Assembly: GCF_018320785.1 (NCBI RefSeq)
Contig: NC_054878.1
Coordinates: 44,759,429 to 44,823,428 of the forward strand
Origin: Cheilinus undulatus
Lineage: Eukaryota; Chordata; Actinopteri; Labriformes; Labridae
Length of the DNA stretch: 64,000 bases
Direction of reading: 5' to 3'
Position numbers and translations under genes: made by a program. Positions 49,901 to 56,159 of this stretch are shown one piece after another (position 1 is the first letter of the stretch; each line of letters opens with the position of its first letter). The notes under the pieces are model-generated. The model searched no databases. It was not told the origin of the DNA and was given only the letters and a program-made list of their open reading frames with translations.

Positions 49901-52179
49901 GGGGTTCAGGCATTAGTGTGTTACCTGTCCTTTAGTGTTGGGGTTCAGGCATTAGTGTGTTACCTGTCCTTTAGTGTTGGGGTTCAGGCATTAGTGTGTT
50001 ACCTGTCCTTTAGTGTTGGGGTTCAGGCATTAGTGTGTTACCTGTCCTTTAGTGTCGGGGTTCAGGCATTAGTGTGTTACCTGTCCTTTAGTGTCGGGGT
50101 TCAGGCATTAGTGTGTTACCTGTCCTTTAGTGTGGGGGTTCAGGCATCAGTGTGTTACCTGTCCTTTAGTGTGGGGGTTCAGGCATTAGTGTGTTACCTG
50201 TCCTTTAGTGTCGGGGTTCAGGCATTAGTGTGTTACCTGTCCTTTAGTGTCGGGGTTCAGGCATTAGTGTGTTACCTGTCCTTTAGTGTCGGGGTTCAGG
50301 CATTAGTGTGTTACCTGTCCTTTAGTGTTGGGGTTCAGGCATTAGTGTGTTACCTGTCCTTTAGTGTTTGGGTTCAGGCATTAGTGTGTTACCTGTCCTT
50401 TAGTGTGGGGGTTTGGGCATTAGTGTGTTACCTGTCCTGTAGTGTTGGGGTTCGGGCATTAGTGTGTTACCTGTCCGGTAGTGTTGGGGTTGGCTCCGTG
50501 CTCCAGCAGCAGATTGGTGACATCCACACGTCCTTTGTAAGCGGCCCACATCAGAGCCGTCCAGCCGCCCTGTAAACATGTAAAATAAATGTCATTACAA
50601 GACGTAGCCAAATAAACTGGATCCTAACATAAATGAGGATGACAAAAGCAGAGGGGAAAAAAAATGTTGCACTGAGAAACAATGAAGAGGAGGGATGAAG
50701 AACATGTGATGAAAACTAAAACAAACTTTTTAAAATACTTTTACAACAGTTATGGTATTATTAAGTACTCTTGTTTAAACTCGACAGCTGGGATAGGCTC
50801 CACCCCCCTTGAACCTCAATTGGAAGAAGTGGTGTAGGAAATGGATGGGTGTTTATACTCAGTATCCATGAGCACCCAAATGTAAGTACTTGTATTTCTA
50901 CTTGGTCTGGAAAAATGCAGTATCGGGCATCCCTACATAGGTTTTTTCTAACATGCTCAAAAGCATGGTTTGAGTCTGTGCCAGAAGTTAAGAGAGGAAC
51001 CAGAGTTCAGCCCATGCAGTGCATGTGCACTTGTTTTATTTCAGCAGAGTATCAGCGTCTTTTATTCATTTCACTGTCCTGAGTAATGTCTGCTTGTGTG
51101 AAGGTGTGGTTTTGCCTATTATCAGTAGAAGTTTTTCACTTTGGTTTTTTACTTTGTTTAAAACTCTGTCTTTCCTCTTTACTGCCATTAATTCTAGGAG
51201 CATTACACAGAAAGGTGCGGAGCCAAAGAACCCTTCTAAACACTGGTCACTCTCACCATGTCTCTGTGCTCGATGTAGGCGCTGTTTTCCAGCAGCTCCT
51301 TCACCACATCCTCATGACCTTCCTTCGCTGCAGAGATCAATGCCGACCAGCAGTCCTGAACAGAGAGAGAGAGAGGCGGTTACCATGGGAACAAGCTTCA
51401 CAGAGAAGACTCATTTGTCTGTCTCCCAGCAACTCAGGTCAGATGGAGGTGTGTGTGTGTGTGGAGGCAGAATATGATTATTTTTTTCTGGGTCAGAAAA
51501 GAGAAGCCCAGTGGTGTGTTTGATTTTCTCACCACATCATCCAGGTTGACGTTAGCTCCTCTCCTGATCAGCTCCTGGACGATCTCCAGACTGCCCTGTT
51601 CAGCCGCCAGCATGAGGGGTGTCTGACCATTCTGTCAACACATAAACAAAAAAAAAACCAACAAAAAAACAAGTCAGACAGCAGTAACGGGAAACCTGGA
51701 CATTTATTCTAACAAAATGTTAGAGGTTGTTGCTATGTTAAAACTTTTTTGACACCAAATTCAGAGTAATTAACAAAAGGCATTACATTACCAGCAAACA
51801 GACTTGATGGTAATGCAAATATAATAGCACCTAAACATCAGTAGTATCAATTTATTTGGTATAAAAATATATATTGAATAAAAGTTTAAAAAAGGTAAAA
51901 GAAAATGTTTATATTTGAAGTAAAGAAGAACGCTGTGATTGATAATTCAAGATAAAAACTCCTTTGAACTTAACCATTAGAGTAACAGACATGTTATCAG
52001 GTCAGTTAGATCACTATCAGTGTGGTAATAAGAATAAAGTCACGTACGTCACTGCGTCCGTCCACCTCCTTGAAGCGGTCCAGGTGAGCTTTAAGGGCGG
52101 AGAGGTTTTCCTCTTCCACGTAGCTGAACAGGTTCTGGATGGCCAGAGTGGTCATCTTGATGGACGTGGTGGTGTCCAT
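24765..52179 (-). CDS. kidins220: Kinase D-interacting substrate of 220 kDa (kidins220/ARMS), whole coding region, 28 coding exons
   Basis: Membrane scaffold that links neurotrophin and other receptors to MAPK signalling (family knowledge). I joined 28 coding exons with GT-AG borders: 52179-52048, 51631-51533, 51355-51257, 50569-50471, 49218-49120, 48827-48729, 48483-48286, 48028-47930, 46946-46848, 46759-46661, 44186-44009, 43837-43673, 42814-42635, 42540-42375, 42281-42130, 42051-41762, 41524-41384, 39968-39731, 38554-38466, 37977-37833, 36770-36608, 36495-36317, 34334-34099, 32120-32001, 27592-27455, 27378-27280, 26916-26686, 25973-24765. The lengths sum to 5241 bases, so 1746 residues plus stop; human has about 1771. 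Predicted domains: ankyrin repeats about 1-405, P-loop NTPase about 450-960 with four membrane helices, proline-rich part about 1075-1150, SAM-like domain about 1200-1270, serine-rich tail ending ERESIL (PDZ ligand). No frame break or missing motif was seen. Teleosts often keep two paralogues; a or b cannot be decided here. Confidence 0.96.
26389..26676. mobile_element. MITE with about 80-bp inverted repeats next to the exon 27 donor
   Basis: Left ACAATTCCAAAAAAGTTGGG and right (reverse) ACCAGTTCCAAAAACATTGG continue in parallel to AAATCTCATAAACC on both sides. About 288 bases, no coding capacity. Confidence 0.85.
26686..26916 (-). CDS. kidins220: kidins220 coding exon 27
   Basis: 231 bases from [16 protein letters not shown] to GNMQWM, including the conserved [16 protein letters not shown] palindromic MITE lies only about nine bases beyond its donor. 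Confidence 0.92.
27030..27232. mobile_element. Small palindromic repeat element in intron 26
   Basis: Contains the perfect palindrome GTCCTCATATGAGGAC near the left and TGATGTCCTCATTTGAGGA near the right, with AATGAGGACAC at the end. It resembles a MITE-like fish repeat; borders approximate. Confidence 0.5.
27280..27378 (-). CDS. kidins220: kidins220 coding exon 26, SAM-like domain
   Basis: 99 bases. [20 protein letters not shown] and [11 protein letters not shown] are almost identical to human. Only 76 bases of intron separate it from exon 25. Confidence 0.94.
27455..27592 (-). CDS. kidins220: kidins220 coding exon 25, start of SAM-like domain
   Basis: 138 bases. [20 protein letters not shown] matches human AVCEKLKQIEGLDQSMLPQY. 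Confidence 0.93.
27660..29084. other. Intron 24 portion, no feature supported
   Basis: No missing kidins220 exon was found here. 28690-28790 has GATTATGATCATGATTAT-type sequence that may be an old transposon end. Confidence 0.4.
29085..29641. mobile_element. Complete copy of a TAACCTG/TAACCTTGC-ended DNA transposon
   Basis: Left TAACCTGAAACGCCAGATGG, right (reverse) TAACCTTGCAATGCAGATGG. The flanks AGCGGTGC and AGTGGTGC are an 8-base duplication with one mismatch, consistent with hAT. About 557 bases, no transposase. Relatives at 12886-13120 and 62424-62899. Confidence 0.8.
30640..31555. repeat. Polypurine (GAA/GGA-rich) tract of about 0.9 kb in intron 24
   Basis: The plus strand is nearly all A and G (GAAGAAGAAGA, GGAGGAAGAA); the kidins220 transcript therefore carries a long pyrimidine tract. 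Frames rich in E/K or L/F/S are by-products. Confidence 0.9.
32001..32120 (-). CDS. kidins220: kidins220 coding exon 24
   Basis: 120 bases, 40 codons from [19 protein letters not shown] to [10 protein letters not shown], borders CAG|CCATAT and CCC|GTGAGT. It matches the human segment after YNR only loosely. The human linker of roughly 35 residues that follows was not found in the next intron. Confidence 0.8.
32265..32575 (+). pseudogene. LINE reverse transcriptase fragment in intron 23
   Basis: The plus-strand frame reads [20 protein letters not shown], then [20 protein letters not shown], the palm region of a non-LTR reverse transcriptase. The YADD active site has become YAND and both sides are truncated, so it is dead. 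Clade not assigned. Confidence 0.85.
32630..32960. other. Possible piggyBac-like left end
   Basis: TTAACCCCTTAAAGCCTGTT at 32632 resembles a TTAA-flanked transposon start; no right end was identified. Confidence 0.35.
32985..33846. mobile_element. GTGGCAAAAA-family element with hAT-like right end
   Basis: Inverted-type repeats (TTTTTGCCACTTTT) run to 33560, followed by the segment shared with 17120-17232 and the end GGTTGAGAGCCACTG (33832-33846), a hAT-type terminus. The left end is not clear. A run of 15 or more G lies at 33779-33793. Confidence 0.7.
34099..34334 (-). CDS. kidins220: kidins220 coding exon 23, proline-rich region
   Basis: 236 bases. After DVRAAREQ it encodes the proline-rich stretch [20 protein letters not shown] and ends [20 protein letters not shown] ... 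YNR, as in human. This part is known to contact SH3 adaptors in the mammalian protein. Confidence 0.93.
34758..35060. mobile_element. Tc1-derived MITE in intron 22
   Basis: Left TATAAATCAATCATGGTCAA and right (reverse) AATTAATCATGGTCAATATA, the same ends as the Tc1 copy at 60825-61930, with the transposase deleted. Confidence 0.75.
35214..35934. mobile_element. hAT-like element with an internal 30-bp array, intron 22
   Basis: Left CAGGGGTGTCAAACT, right (reverse) CAGGGATGTCAAACT. Flanks CTTTATAA and CATTATAA are an 8-base target duplication with one mismatch. The interior repeats CATATTTTGACTTTTAATCT-like units. Confidence 0.88.
36317..36495 (-). CDS. kidins220: kidins220 coding exon 22
   Basis: 179 bases. 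[20 protein letters not shown] and [18 protein letters not shown] match human. Its donor (GCGG|GTAAAT) and the last exon bases resemble the unit of the tandem array in the next intron. Confidence 0.94.
36608..36770 (-). CDS. kidins220: kidins220 coding exon 21
   Basis: 163 bases. [20 protein letters not shown] and the segment to LKTIYE match human, phase 2 at the donor. Confidence 0.94.
36951..37440. repeat. Dispersed repeat copy A in intron 20
   Basis: Shares CTGTAAAGTGAT, CATCTCTAAGTTTATAAA, ATCTGCTC.AGGATGGTG and CTGACCTTACA-type blocks with copy B at 38915-39305, same orientation. Family not known to me. Confidence 0.7.
37833..37977 (-). CDS. kidins220: kidins220 coding exon 20
   Basis: 145 bases. 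[20 protein letters not shown] and the following segment to NIVSVT are nearly identical to human. Confidence 0.94.
38150..38401. mobile_element. Fragment of the CAGGGGCG-ended transposon, intron 19
   Basis: Right end (reverse) CAGGGGCGTTGTTAGGGTT. The body matches the element at 60169-60616 in the opposite orientation (AATGTTGCAT, GAGCAATATTTTTA, CCATTTGGACATTTTTA). The left end is missing. Confidence 0.75.
38466..38554 (-). CDS. kidins220: kidins220 coding exon 19
   Basis: 89 bases. It encodes [19 protein letters not shown], matching human SQNSLGEMTKLGSKTALNRR. The acceptor is a NAGNAG tandem (TAGCAG), so the 5' edge may be 38554 or 38557. Confidence 0.88.
38915..39305. repeat. Dispersed repeat copy B in intron 18
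   Basis: Diverged counterpart of 36951-37440, same orientation. Confidence 0.7.
39310..39725. mobile_element. hAT-like left end with GTGGCAAAAA array, abutting exon 18
   Basis: CAGTGTTACTCAACCAAAGG and CCTTTGCAAGAGCCACAAT match the left end of the element at 3948-5033. The array continues to within a few bases of the exon 18 donor at 39730; no right end. Confidence 0.75.
39731..39968 (-). CDS. kidins220: kidins220 coding exon 18, KAP domain
   Basis: 238 bases. [20 protein letters not shown] and [17 protein letters not shown] match human closely. The tail ([13 protein letters not shown]) lies in a variable acidic region. A hAT-like end sits in the intron right after its donor. Confidence 0.93.
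40085..41290. repeat. 21-bp minisatellite in intron 17, more than 50 diverged copies
   Basis: The unit is TGTTGTGGCTTTTTGCACTCA. It fills most of the intron between exons 17 and 18 and creates cysteine/histidine-rich open frames with a 7-residue period on the plus strand. Confidence 0.9.
41384..41524 (-). CDS. kidins220: kidins220 coding exon 17, KAP Walker B
   Basis: 141 bases, phase 0. It holds the Walker B-type segment [15 protein letters not shown] followed by VLQMLDT. Confidence 0.94.
41762..42051 (-). CDS. kidins220: kidins220 coding exon 16, second pair of membrane helices
   Basis: 290 bases. It begins with a lysine-rich patch (KKKWKKTCC) and contains two hydrophobic helices (about [20 protein letters not shown] and [18 protein letters not shown]), then a basic amphipathic stretch ending KSEGFMK. 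Confidence 0.94.
42130..42281 (-). CDS. kidins220: kidins220 coding exon 15, KAP domain
   Basis: 152 bases. [20 protein letters not shown] and the following segment to KTEETQ are nearly identical to human. Phase 1 at the 3' side. Confidence 0.94.
42375..42540 (-). CDS. kidins220: kidins220 coding exon 14, KAP domain
   Basis: 166 bases. It encodes [15 protein letters not shown] and the segment ending [13 protein letters not shown], strongly conserved with human. Confidence 0.94.
42635..42814 (-). CDS. kidins220: kidins220 coding exon 13, first two membrane helices
   Basis: 180 bases. Two hydrophobic segments (about [19 protein letters not shown] and [16 protein letters not shown]) separated by a short loop, the first membrane hairpin inserted in the KAP NTPase. 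Confidence 0.94.
43050..43255 (-). mobile_element. tRNA-derived SINE in kidins220 intron 12
   Basis: Read on the minus strand it starts GGGGAGCAGGTGGCCTAGTG, with an A-box (TGGCCTAGTGG) and a B-box (GGGTTCGAATC), then a tRNA-unrelated body and an AATAAATCTTAAAAAAATAA tail. The tRNA part is altered and not a functional tRNA. Confidence 0.88.
43673..43837 (-). CDS. kidins220: kidins220 coding exon 12, KAP NTPase Walker A
   Basis: 165 bases. It holds the P-loop (AQWGSGKS) after the conserved [19 protein letters not shown] start of the KAP domain. Binding of nucleotide by this loop is family knowledge. Confidence 0.95.
44009..44186 (-). CDS. kidins220: kidins220 coding exon 11, last ankyrin repeat and linker
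   Basis: 178 bases. It starts [20 protein letters not shown] (final ankyrin repeat) and continues into the linker ending SILTQIFGA before the NTPase domain. The donor splits an arginine codon (phase 1). Confidence 0.94.
44190..45200. other. Intron 10 portion, nothing supported
   Basis: No repeat or coding signal recognised. Confidence 0.4.
45204..46062. mobile_element. hAT-like element in intron 10
   Basis: Left TAGGGGTGTAACAGTA, right (reverse) TAGAGGTGTAACGGTA. Flanks GTTAGCAC and GATAGCAC are an 8-base target duplication with one mismatch. 859 bases, no transposase; CGGT-rich subterminal repeats at both sides. Confidence 0.9.
46661..46759 (-). CDS. kidins220: kidins220 coding exon 10, ankyrin repeat
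   Basis: 99 bases, phase 0, core [18 protein letters not shown], as in human. Confidence 0.94.
46848..46946 (-). CDS. kidins220: kidins220 coding exon 9, ankyrin repeat
   Basis: 99 bases, phase 0, core [20 protein letters not shown]. Only 88 bases of intron separate it from exon 10. Confidence 0.94.
47160..47870. other. Intron 8 portion, AT-rich, nothing supported
   Basis: Low-complexity T and A runs only. Confidence 0.4.
47930..48028 (-). CDS. kidins220: kidins220 coding exon 8, ankyrin repeat
   Basis: 99 bases, phase 0, core [18 protein letters not shown], ending DIRGQ|GTGAG. Confidence 0.94.
48286..48483 (-). CDS. kidins220: kidins220 coding exon 7, two ankyrin repeats
   Basis: 198 bases, phase 0: exactly two 33-residue ankyrin repeats fused in one exon ([18 protein letters not shown] and [18 protein letters not shown] cores). 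Very close to human. Confidence 0.94.
48729..48827 (-). CDS. kidins220: kidins220 coding exon 6, ankyrin repeat
   Basis: 99 bases, phase 0, core [18 protein letters not shown], matching the human repeat. The donor is GCG|GTAATG. Confidence 0.93.
49120..49218 (-). CDS. kidins220: kidins220 coding exon 5, ankyrin repeat
   Basis: 99 bases, 33 codons beginning [18 protein letters not shown], almost identical to human. The acceptor is a NAGNAG tandem (CAGCAG); the downstream AG gives the human-like length, the upstream one would add a glutamine. Confidence 0.93.
49808..50490 (-). repeat. 39-bp minisatellite made of copies of the exon 4 splice donor
   Basis: The motif TTACCTGTCC (plus strand) recurs from 49843 to 50467 at exactly 39-base steps, 17 occurrences with no indel. 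The highest-coordinate one is the real exon 4 donor. Each unit carries about 21 bases of exon-like sequence (AACCCCAACACTAAAGGACAG) up to the GT and about 18 bases of intron start. An open frame on the plus strand (13-residue period) is a by-product of this array and not a gene. Confidence 0.95.
50471..50569 (-). CDS. kidins220: kidins220 coding exon 4, ankyrin repeat
   Basis: 99 bases, phase 0, one ankyrin repeat ([17 protein letters not shown] core). Its donor GGACAG|GTAACA is the first of 17 identical-type donors at a 39-base spacing that form the minisatellite in the following intron. Confidence 0.92.
50777..50850 (+). mobile_element. Short fragment of the same (GATG)n-tailed retroposon, in kidins220 intron 3
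   Basis: CAGCTGGGATAGGCTCCACC and GAAATGGATGGGTG correspond to the last 75 bases of the copy at 5178-5463. Confidence 0.7.
51257..51355 (-). CDS. kidins220: kidins220 coding exon 3, ankyrin repeat
   Basis: 99 bases, phase 0, one ankyrin repeat with core [19 protein letters not shown]. The borders are CAG|GACTGC and GACATG|GTGAGA. Confidence 0.92.
51533..51631 (-). CDS. kidins220: kidins220 coding exon 2, ankyrin repeat
   Basis: 99 bases, phase 0, 33 codons beginning [18 protein letters not shown], a canonical ankyrin repeat start. The donor GTGAGA follows a GTG valine codon; the alternative GT one codon earlier would remove that residue. Confidence 0.92.
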
Positions 52180-52206
52180 GTCTGCGGTCTGTTACTGCGC
52201 CCCCTA
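52048..52206 (-). CDS. kidins220: kidins220 coding exon 1 (start codon exon)
   Basis: The acceptor is at 52206 and the ATG at 52179-52177, giving 44 codons that begin [12 protein letters not shown]. The segment [15 protein letters not shown] matches the conserved N-terminus of the family (human NYVEEENIPALKALL), which supports this start. The donor is GTACGT. Confidence 0.9.
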
Positions 52207-52924
52207 CTGACAGGGGACAGAACAAAGACACATCACGACTCCCTCCTTTGTCTTGAAAGGTGTTGTCATTTCAATGTAACCAGACTTCCAACAGGATTTA
52301 TTTGTTGAAAAGTGTATCAGTGTGTCCTTTAAGAGCACACTTATATCAGCATAAACATATTCACACATCTTGGACAGTAAGCAGGAGTGAACCAGTAGTT
52401 TTTACTGTATTTATTCCTATCATACACATCTGATTTGTGAAAAAGGCATGGTTGTATTCATTATGTTGATTTCTGACACTACTGATCAATCAAATAAAGA
52501 CTGGATTGTAAACACCATATAGAAATGTATTTCTAACTTTAATGATGAAGAATAGAGGATGATGAGAAGAGCGCTTCAGGATTCTGGTGCCCCCTAGTGG
52601 ACAATCTTTACACACTAATCTCTGATACTGTCCGTGATGTTAACTTGCTTTTATTATAATATTAAAGTTCTGATGAACTACCATCCATGACATTTAAATC
52701 CTCCTGCAGTTAGCATACTCCTCTCAGTATGACTGAAGTTTGACCCTCAGCGGCTTCCTTAAAGTCAAACCTGGTGTTTCTCTGTGCTCTGCTCCACACT
52801 GATAAAACTTCACTTCAGTCACAGAGGATGAAGGGCCTTTAAGGCTGGTTCTCTAATTGACTGTCACCATGGAAACTACCTGTGGGAGCAACCAGCCAAT
52901 CAAAATTCTGCTCTGGACATCAGT

Positions 52925-53335
52925 ACACAACCCCCTGGCCTTTCAAAAAAAGGAAAATTGAGATTAAAAAAATAATAAAAATCTAGACTAAAAAAAAAGG
53001 AAAGTCTAGATATGAAAACATATAATCTAGATTTTTAAAAGGAAAATCTACTTTGAAAAACGTGAAAAAATATAAAGGAGAATCAAAGTGGGGTTTTTTT
53101 TCTAAGAAAGGTTAAGTCTAGATTTTTTTCCAAAAAAAAAAAGGAAAAAAGAAAATATGTCTTTTTTTTTCAAAAAGGGGCAGGATAAAAAAAGATGAAG
53201 ATAAAAGAAATGTCGTTTTTCAAAAAAGGAGAGGTTAACCTTTTGAAAAAAAATGTAGATTAAAAAAAAGAAAAATCTATTTTACAATAAGACAACCTGC
53301 ATCTTAAAAAAAATCAAAAACGATATTTTAAGGGA
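52925..53335. repeat. Degenerate A-rich repeat with AATCTAGA-like motifs, intron 1
   Basis: Repeated GGAAAATCTA and AATCTAGATTTT-type motifs at 20-40 base intervals, next to the Tc1 element. Confidence 0.5.
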
Positions 53336-53677
53336 AATTCTAAACTTAAAACAAAAAGTAAGGCAATTTGTGTTTGGTACATTATTTCTTTGTTGTAATA
53401 ATGCTTCTTGAAAATAAATCTTATACTGTTGGAAAGCCTGTTTATTATCCTTTTACATGATGCCACATTTGTAAGGAACATGCATTTGTGGGATGAGCAG
53501 CAGAGCTGAGTATGTGGGCTGTGCCCATGAAAAATGTGCCAAATCTTCTCTGCCAATGCCAAACAGCTGATTCTGCCACTGACTCTTGTTTGGTGTTTGA
53601 TGGATTGGATGATTGAGGTTTGAAGAAACAAGACATATTGACAATTTAACAGTTTATTCATTTAACAAACAGGAGCC

Positions 53678-54210
53678 TCAGTAGCGAGTAGAAGAACCAT
53701 ACACAGCCACAACAGCCTGGCTCCTCCTCCTCATGCTGGTCACCAGCCTGGTCACACACTGCTGTGGGATGGCATCCCATTCTTCAACCAGCATTTGTCG
53801 CCAGTCAGCCAGTGTGGTTATGTTGGTCACTCTGGCACAAACAGCTTGCTCAAGCTGATCCCACAGGTGTTCAATGGGGTTAAGGTCAGGACTGCTGGCA
53901 GGACATTCCATCCTCTCCACTCCCAAATTCCGGAGGTAGTCTCTGATAAACCCCGCTCTGTGAAGGCGAGTGTTGTCATCTTGGAGGATAGAGTTCTTGT
54001 TGACAGGGTGAGAAAACAATATTCTCGGGGTGTTGTCTTCTTGGGACGCCCACTTCGCGGCCTGTCTCTGACATTCCCCGTTATATGGAACTTGGCCCTC
54101 AGTGTGGAGATGGTATTAGGGTTCACTCCAACTTGGGCTTGCAGAACACCAGCGTGAAGTTGCCCAACCGACAGGCCCTATCCAGATCAGTCAAACGTAG
54201 CATGCCAATT
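53678..54210 (-). pseudogene. Broken Tc1-like transposase
   Basis: Reading on the minus strand, an N-terminal MLRLTDLDRA start and a helix-turn-helix end (GRPKKTTPRE) lie in frames different from the C-terminal part, which keeps DDNTRLHRA and SPDLNPIEHLWDQLEQ, the second and third acidic positions of the DDE catalytic triad. The first catalytic aspartate region is deleted and at least two frame breaks are present, so no active enzyme can be made. Confidence 0.85.
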
Positions 54211-54255
54211 CTTGAAGCAGACATCTACTGACCACTGTAGCAGGGCCCGTGCTCA

Positions 54256-54293
54256 CAGGTGCTGCCAATCAGGCACCTGATTGGCAGCACCTG
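54256..54293. repeat. Perfect 18-bp palindrome with 2-bp centre inside the Tc1 element
   Basis: CAGGTGCTGCCAATCAGG, then CA, then its exact reverse complement. It lies between the transposase start and the right inverted repeat. Without mismatch over 18 pairs, it should form a stable hairpin. Confidence 0.95.
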
Positions 54294-55807
54294 GGGGTAC
54301 CAGAAGCTCAAAACAAGAGTCAATAGCAACAGCAAAATAAGCTCTTTAGCACTGGCAGAGAAGATTTGGCACATTTTTCATGGGCGCAACCCACATACTC
54401 AGCTCTGCTGCTCATCCCACAAATGCATGATCCTTACAAATGTGGCATCATTTAAAAGGGTAATAAACAGGCTTTCCAATGGTATAAGATTTATTACCAA
54501 GAAGCATTGTTACAACAAAGAAATAATGCACCAAACACAAATTGCCTTACTTTGTGTTTTAAGTTTATTTTTAATACCTCTGGATACCATATGACACTAA
54601 TGATCGGTGTTGTTATTGGTCAGTGTCACTCACAGAGGCTCAGTATCAGTCTCAATGAAACAAACATGTATTGGGCTTCCCTAGCACATGGTCAAAGTAT
54701 AACTGATAAATACTAAATGTACTGGTTCCAGTGAATTTAACCCAGAATAACTGACCAACTGCAGAAATATGAGCACACATTAACAGCTAGTCTTACTTTC
54801 TAAATACAATTCAAAGGTTATACTGGGATTATGATGTTTAAATGTATGTTAGTCAGTGTTTCCAGTCATTATATTTGCATCATCTCTCATCTGGACCTCC
54901 TCATCTGTTTCTTTTATTCTCTGAGGAAAACACTGAGTGTTTACTGCTCCAACAAATTAAAATAAATTAGCTGCTGCTGTTTTTGATTAGAATTACGACC
55001 CCAGTCTCTGCTGGGAATCTCTCAAGGGAACTACAGAGAAACTGCAAGATAATTAAAGTATTAAAAACAGGGATGAAGACATGGGTCTGTCAGCATTTAC
55101 AAGTCGAATTTAAACGTATTTTTGTACTGTCAGACATCCGGTTTTAGCAGCAAGGCTAATCAGTAACATGATAAGAAAAAAAAAAAAAAAAAACAAGGCT
55201 GTGATGTGATTTGAATATCCATCCACATGGTTGTTGTCATGTTTTTTGTTCCAATGAAGCAGCACGAAGAGGAATTATTTTCTTTTTTAACCACCATCAG
55301 ATTATTTATAATAAAATTGATTCATTGCATATAATATTTGTATTATAACTCTGCACAGGAATGTAACATTATGTAATGCCCTAATATAAAAAGAACACCC
55401 GATTATATTTGATCACTATTAACGGCGACTGTACGCCGAAGCTCCCTGTTAAATAGAGGCTTCGGTTGTTAGCCCCGGTCAACTATTTAATTTATATTTT
55501 ACCATTACACTGGTGTCATAAACGATTTGGTGTTAGTAACGTTACGCCGTGCTGTTAAAACACAGTACTAACCTAAATAACCTTCACACTTTAAGTCAAG
55601 ATTCATCGATTTAACACAGAAACAATACGTTAAATTAACTGTTTTACATTATAAAACACTGCTTTATTTCACAGGAATCTAACATTTAACCGTTACTGTG
55701 ATTTTTTTCTCATCGGTTCAGCGACGTCATAAGTGTCAATCAAATACTAATCGATGACACTAGAGGATGCTGTCGGTTAAAACGAAAAGAAAAAAACGCG
55801 TTATTAC

Positions 55808-55960
55808 CTTCAGAAAAGAATCGGATTCGGTATAAATGCTCTTGGTTCGGGTCTTGAGGCCCGTTTCACGGCGAGTTTGTCTCCGTTTCCTCGGCCTGTG
55901 TTTGGATGACAGCCTGGGTTCATTCTCCATCCGCAACAACAGCAGCCATCTTTGATCAGA
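55808..55960 (-). other. kidins220: kidins220 non-coding first exon (5' UTR), upper boundary approximate
   Basis: A GC-rich stretch ends in a good splice donor (CTGAAG|GTAATAA, exon edge 55808). The matching acceptor is at 52206, 27 bases upstream of the main start codon. It holds a 9-codon upstream ORF (55949-55920) and a longer open frame from an ATG near 55935 that runs 41 codons to the donor and meets TAG right after the junction. The transcription start is not visible, so the 55960 edge is an estimate. Confidence 0.6.
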
Positions 55961-56040
55961 ACAACAAGCGAGCGACACCCACTGCGAGTCGCCCTATCAA
56001 GCCCGCCGAAACAAGGCGAACACTTCCGCTTTGACGTGTC
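55942..56040 (-). promoter_or_regulatory. Probable TATA-less kidins220 promoter with YY1- and ETS-type motifs
   Basis: Read on the minus strand, AAGATGGCTGC at 55952-55942 matches the YY1 core often placed just inside TATA-less transcripts, and CGGAAGTG at 56028-56021 is an ETS/GABP-type site. The stretch 55960-56160 has more CpG than its surroundings. The motifs are seen; promoter function is inferred from position before the first exon. Confidence 0.45.
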
Positions 56041-56159
56041 AAAATAAAAGCGTAACTATTTATGCTACATTTCGAGGGTCGAATTTTTCCGAAAGAAAAA
56101 CGCTACAACTGCGTAATAAGTCGTGTTTTCGTAGCTCGAACGAGAACCTGATAGGGAAA

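Larger units (their letters stand above)
53341..54567 (-). mobile_element. Tc1/mariner-type transposon with long inverted repeats, in kidins220 intron 1
   Basis: Inverted repeats of roughly 250 bases (53341 to about 53600, and about 54305-54567) start with TAAACTTAAAACA at both ends and share AGTAAGGCAATTTGTGTTTG; the outer TA is compatible with the Tc1 target site. Between them lies a broken transposase on the minus strand. The copy is about 1.2 kb and internally deleted. Confidence 0.85.

Noticed and set aside
49715..50575. 286-codon plus-strand frame with 13-residue repeats ([17 protein letters not shown])
   Set aside because: It is the plus-strand reading of the 39-base array and the antisense of exon 4; no start context, homology or exon structure.
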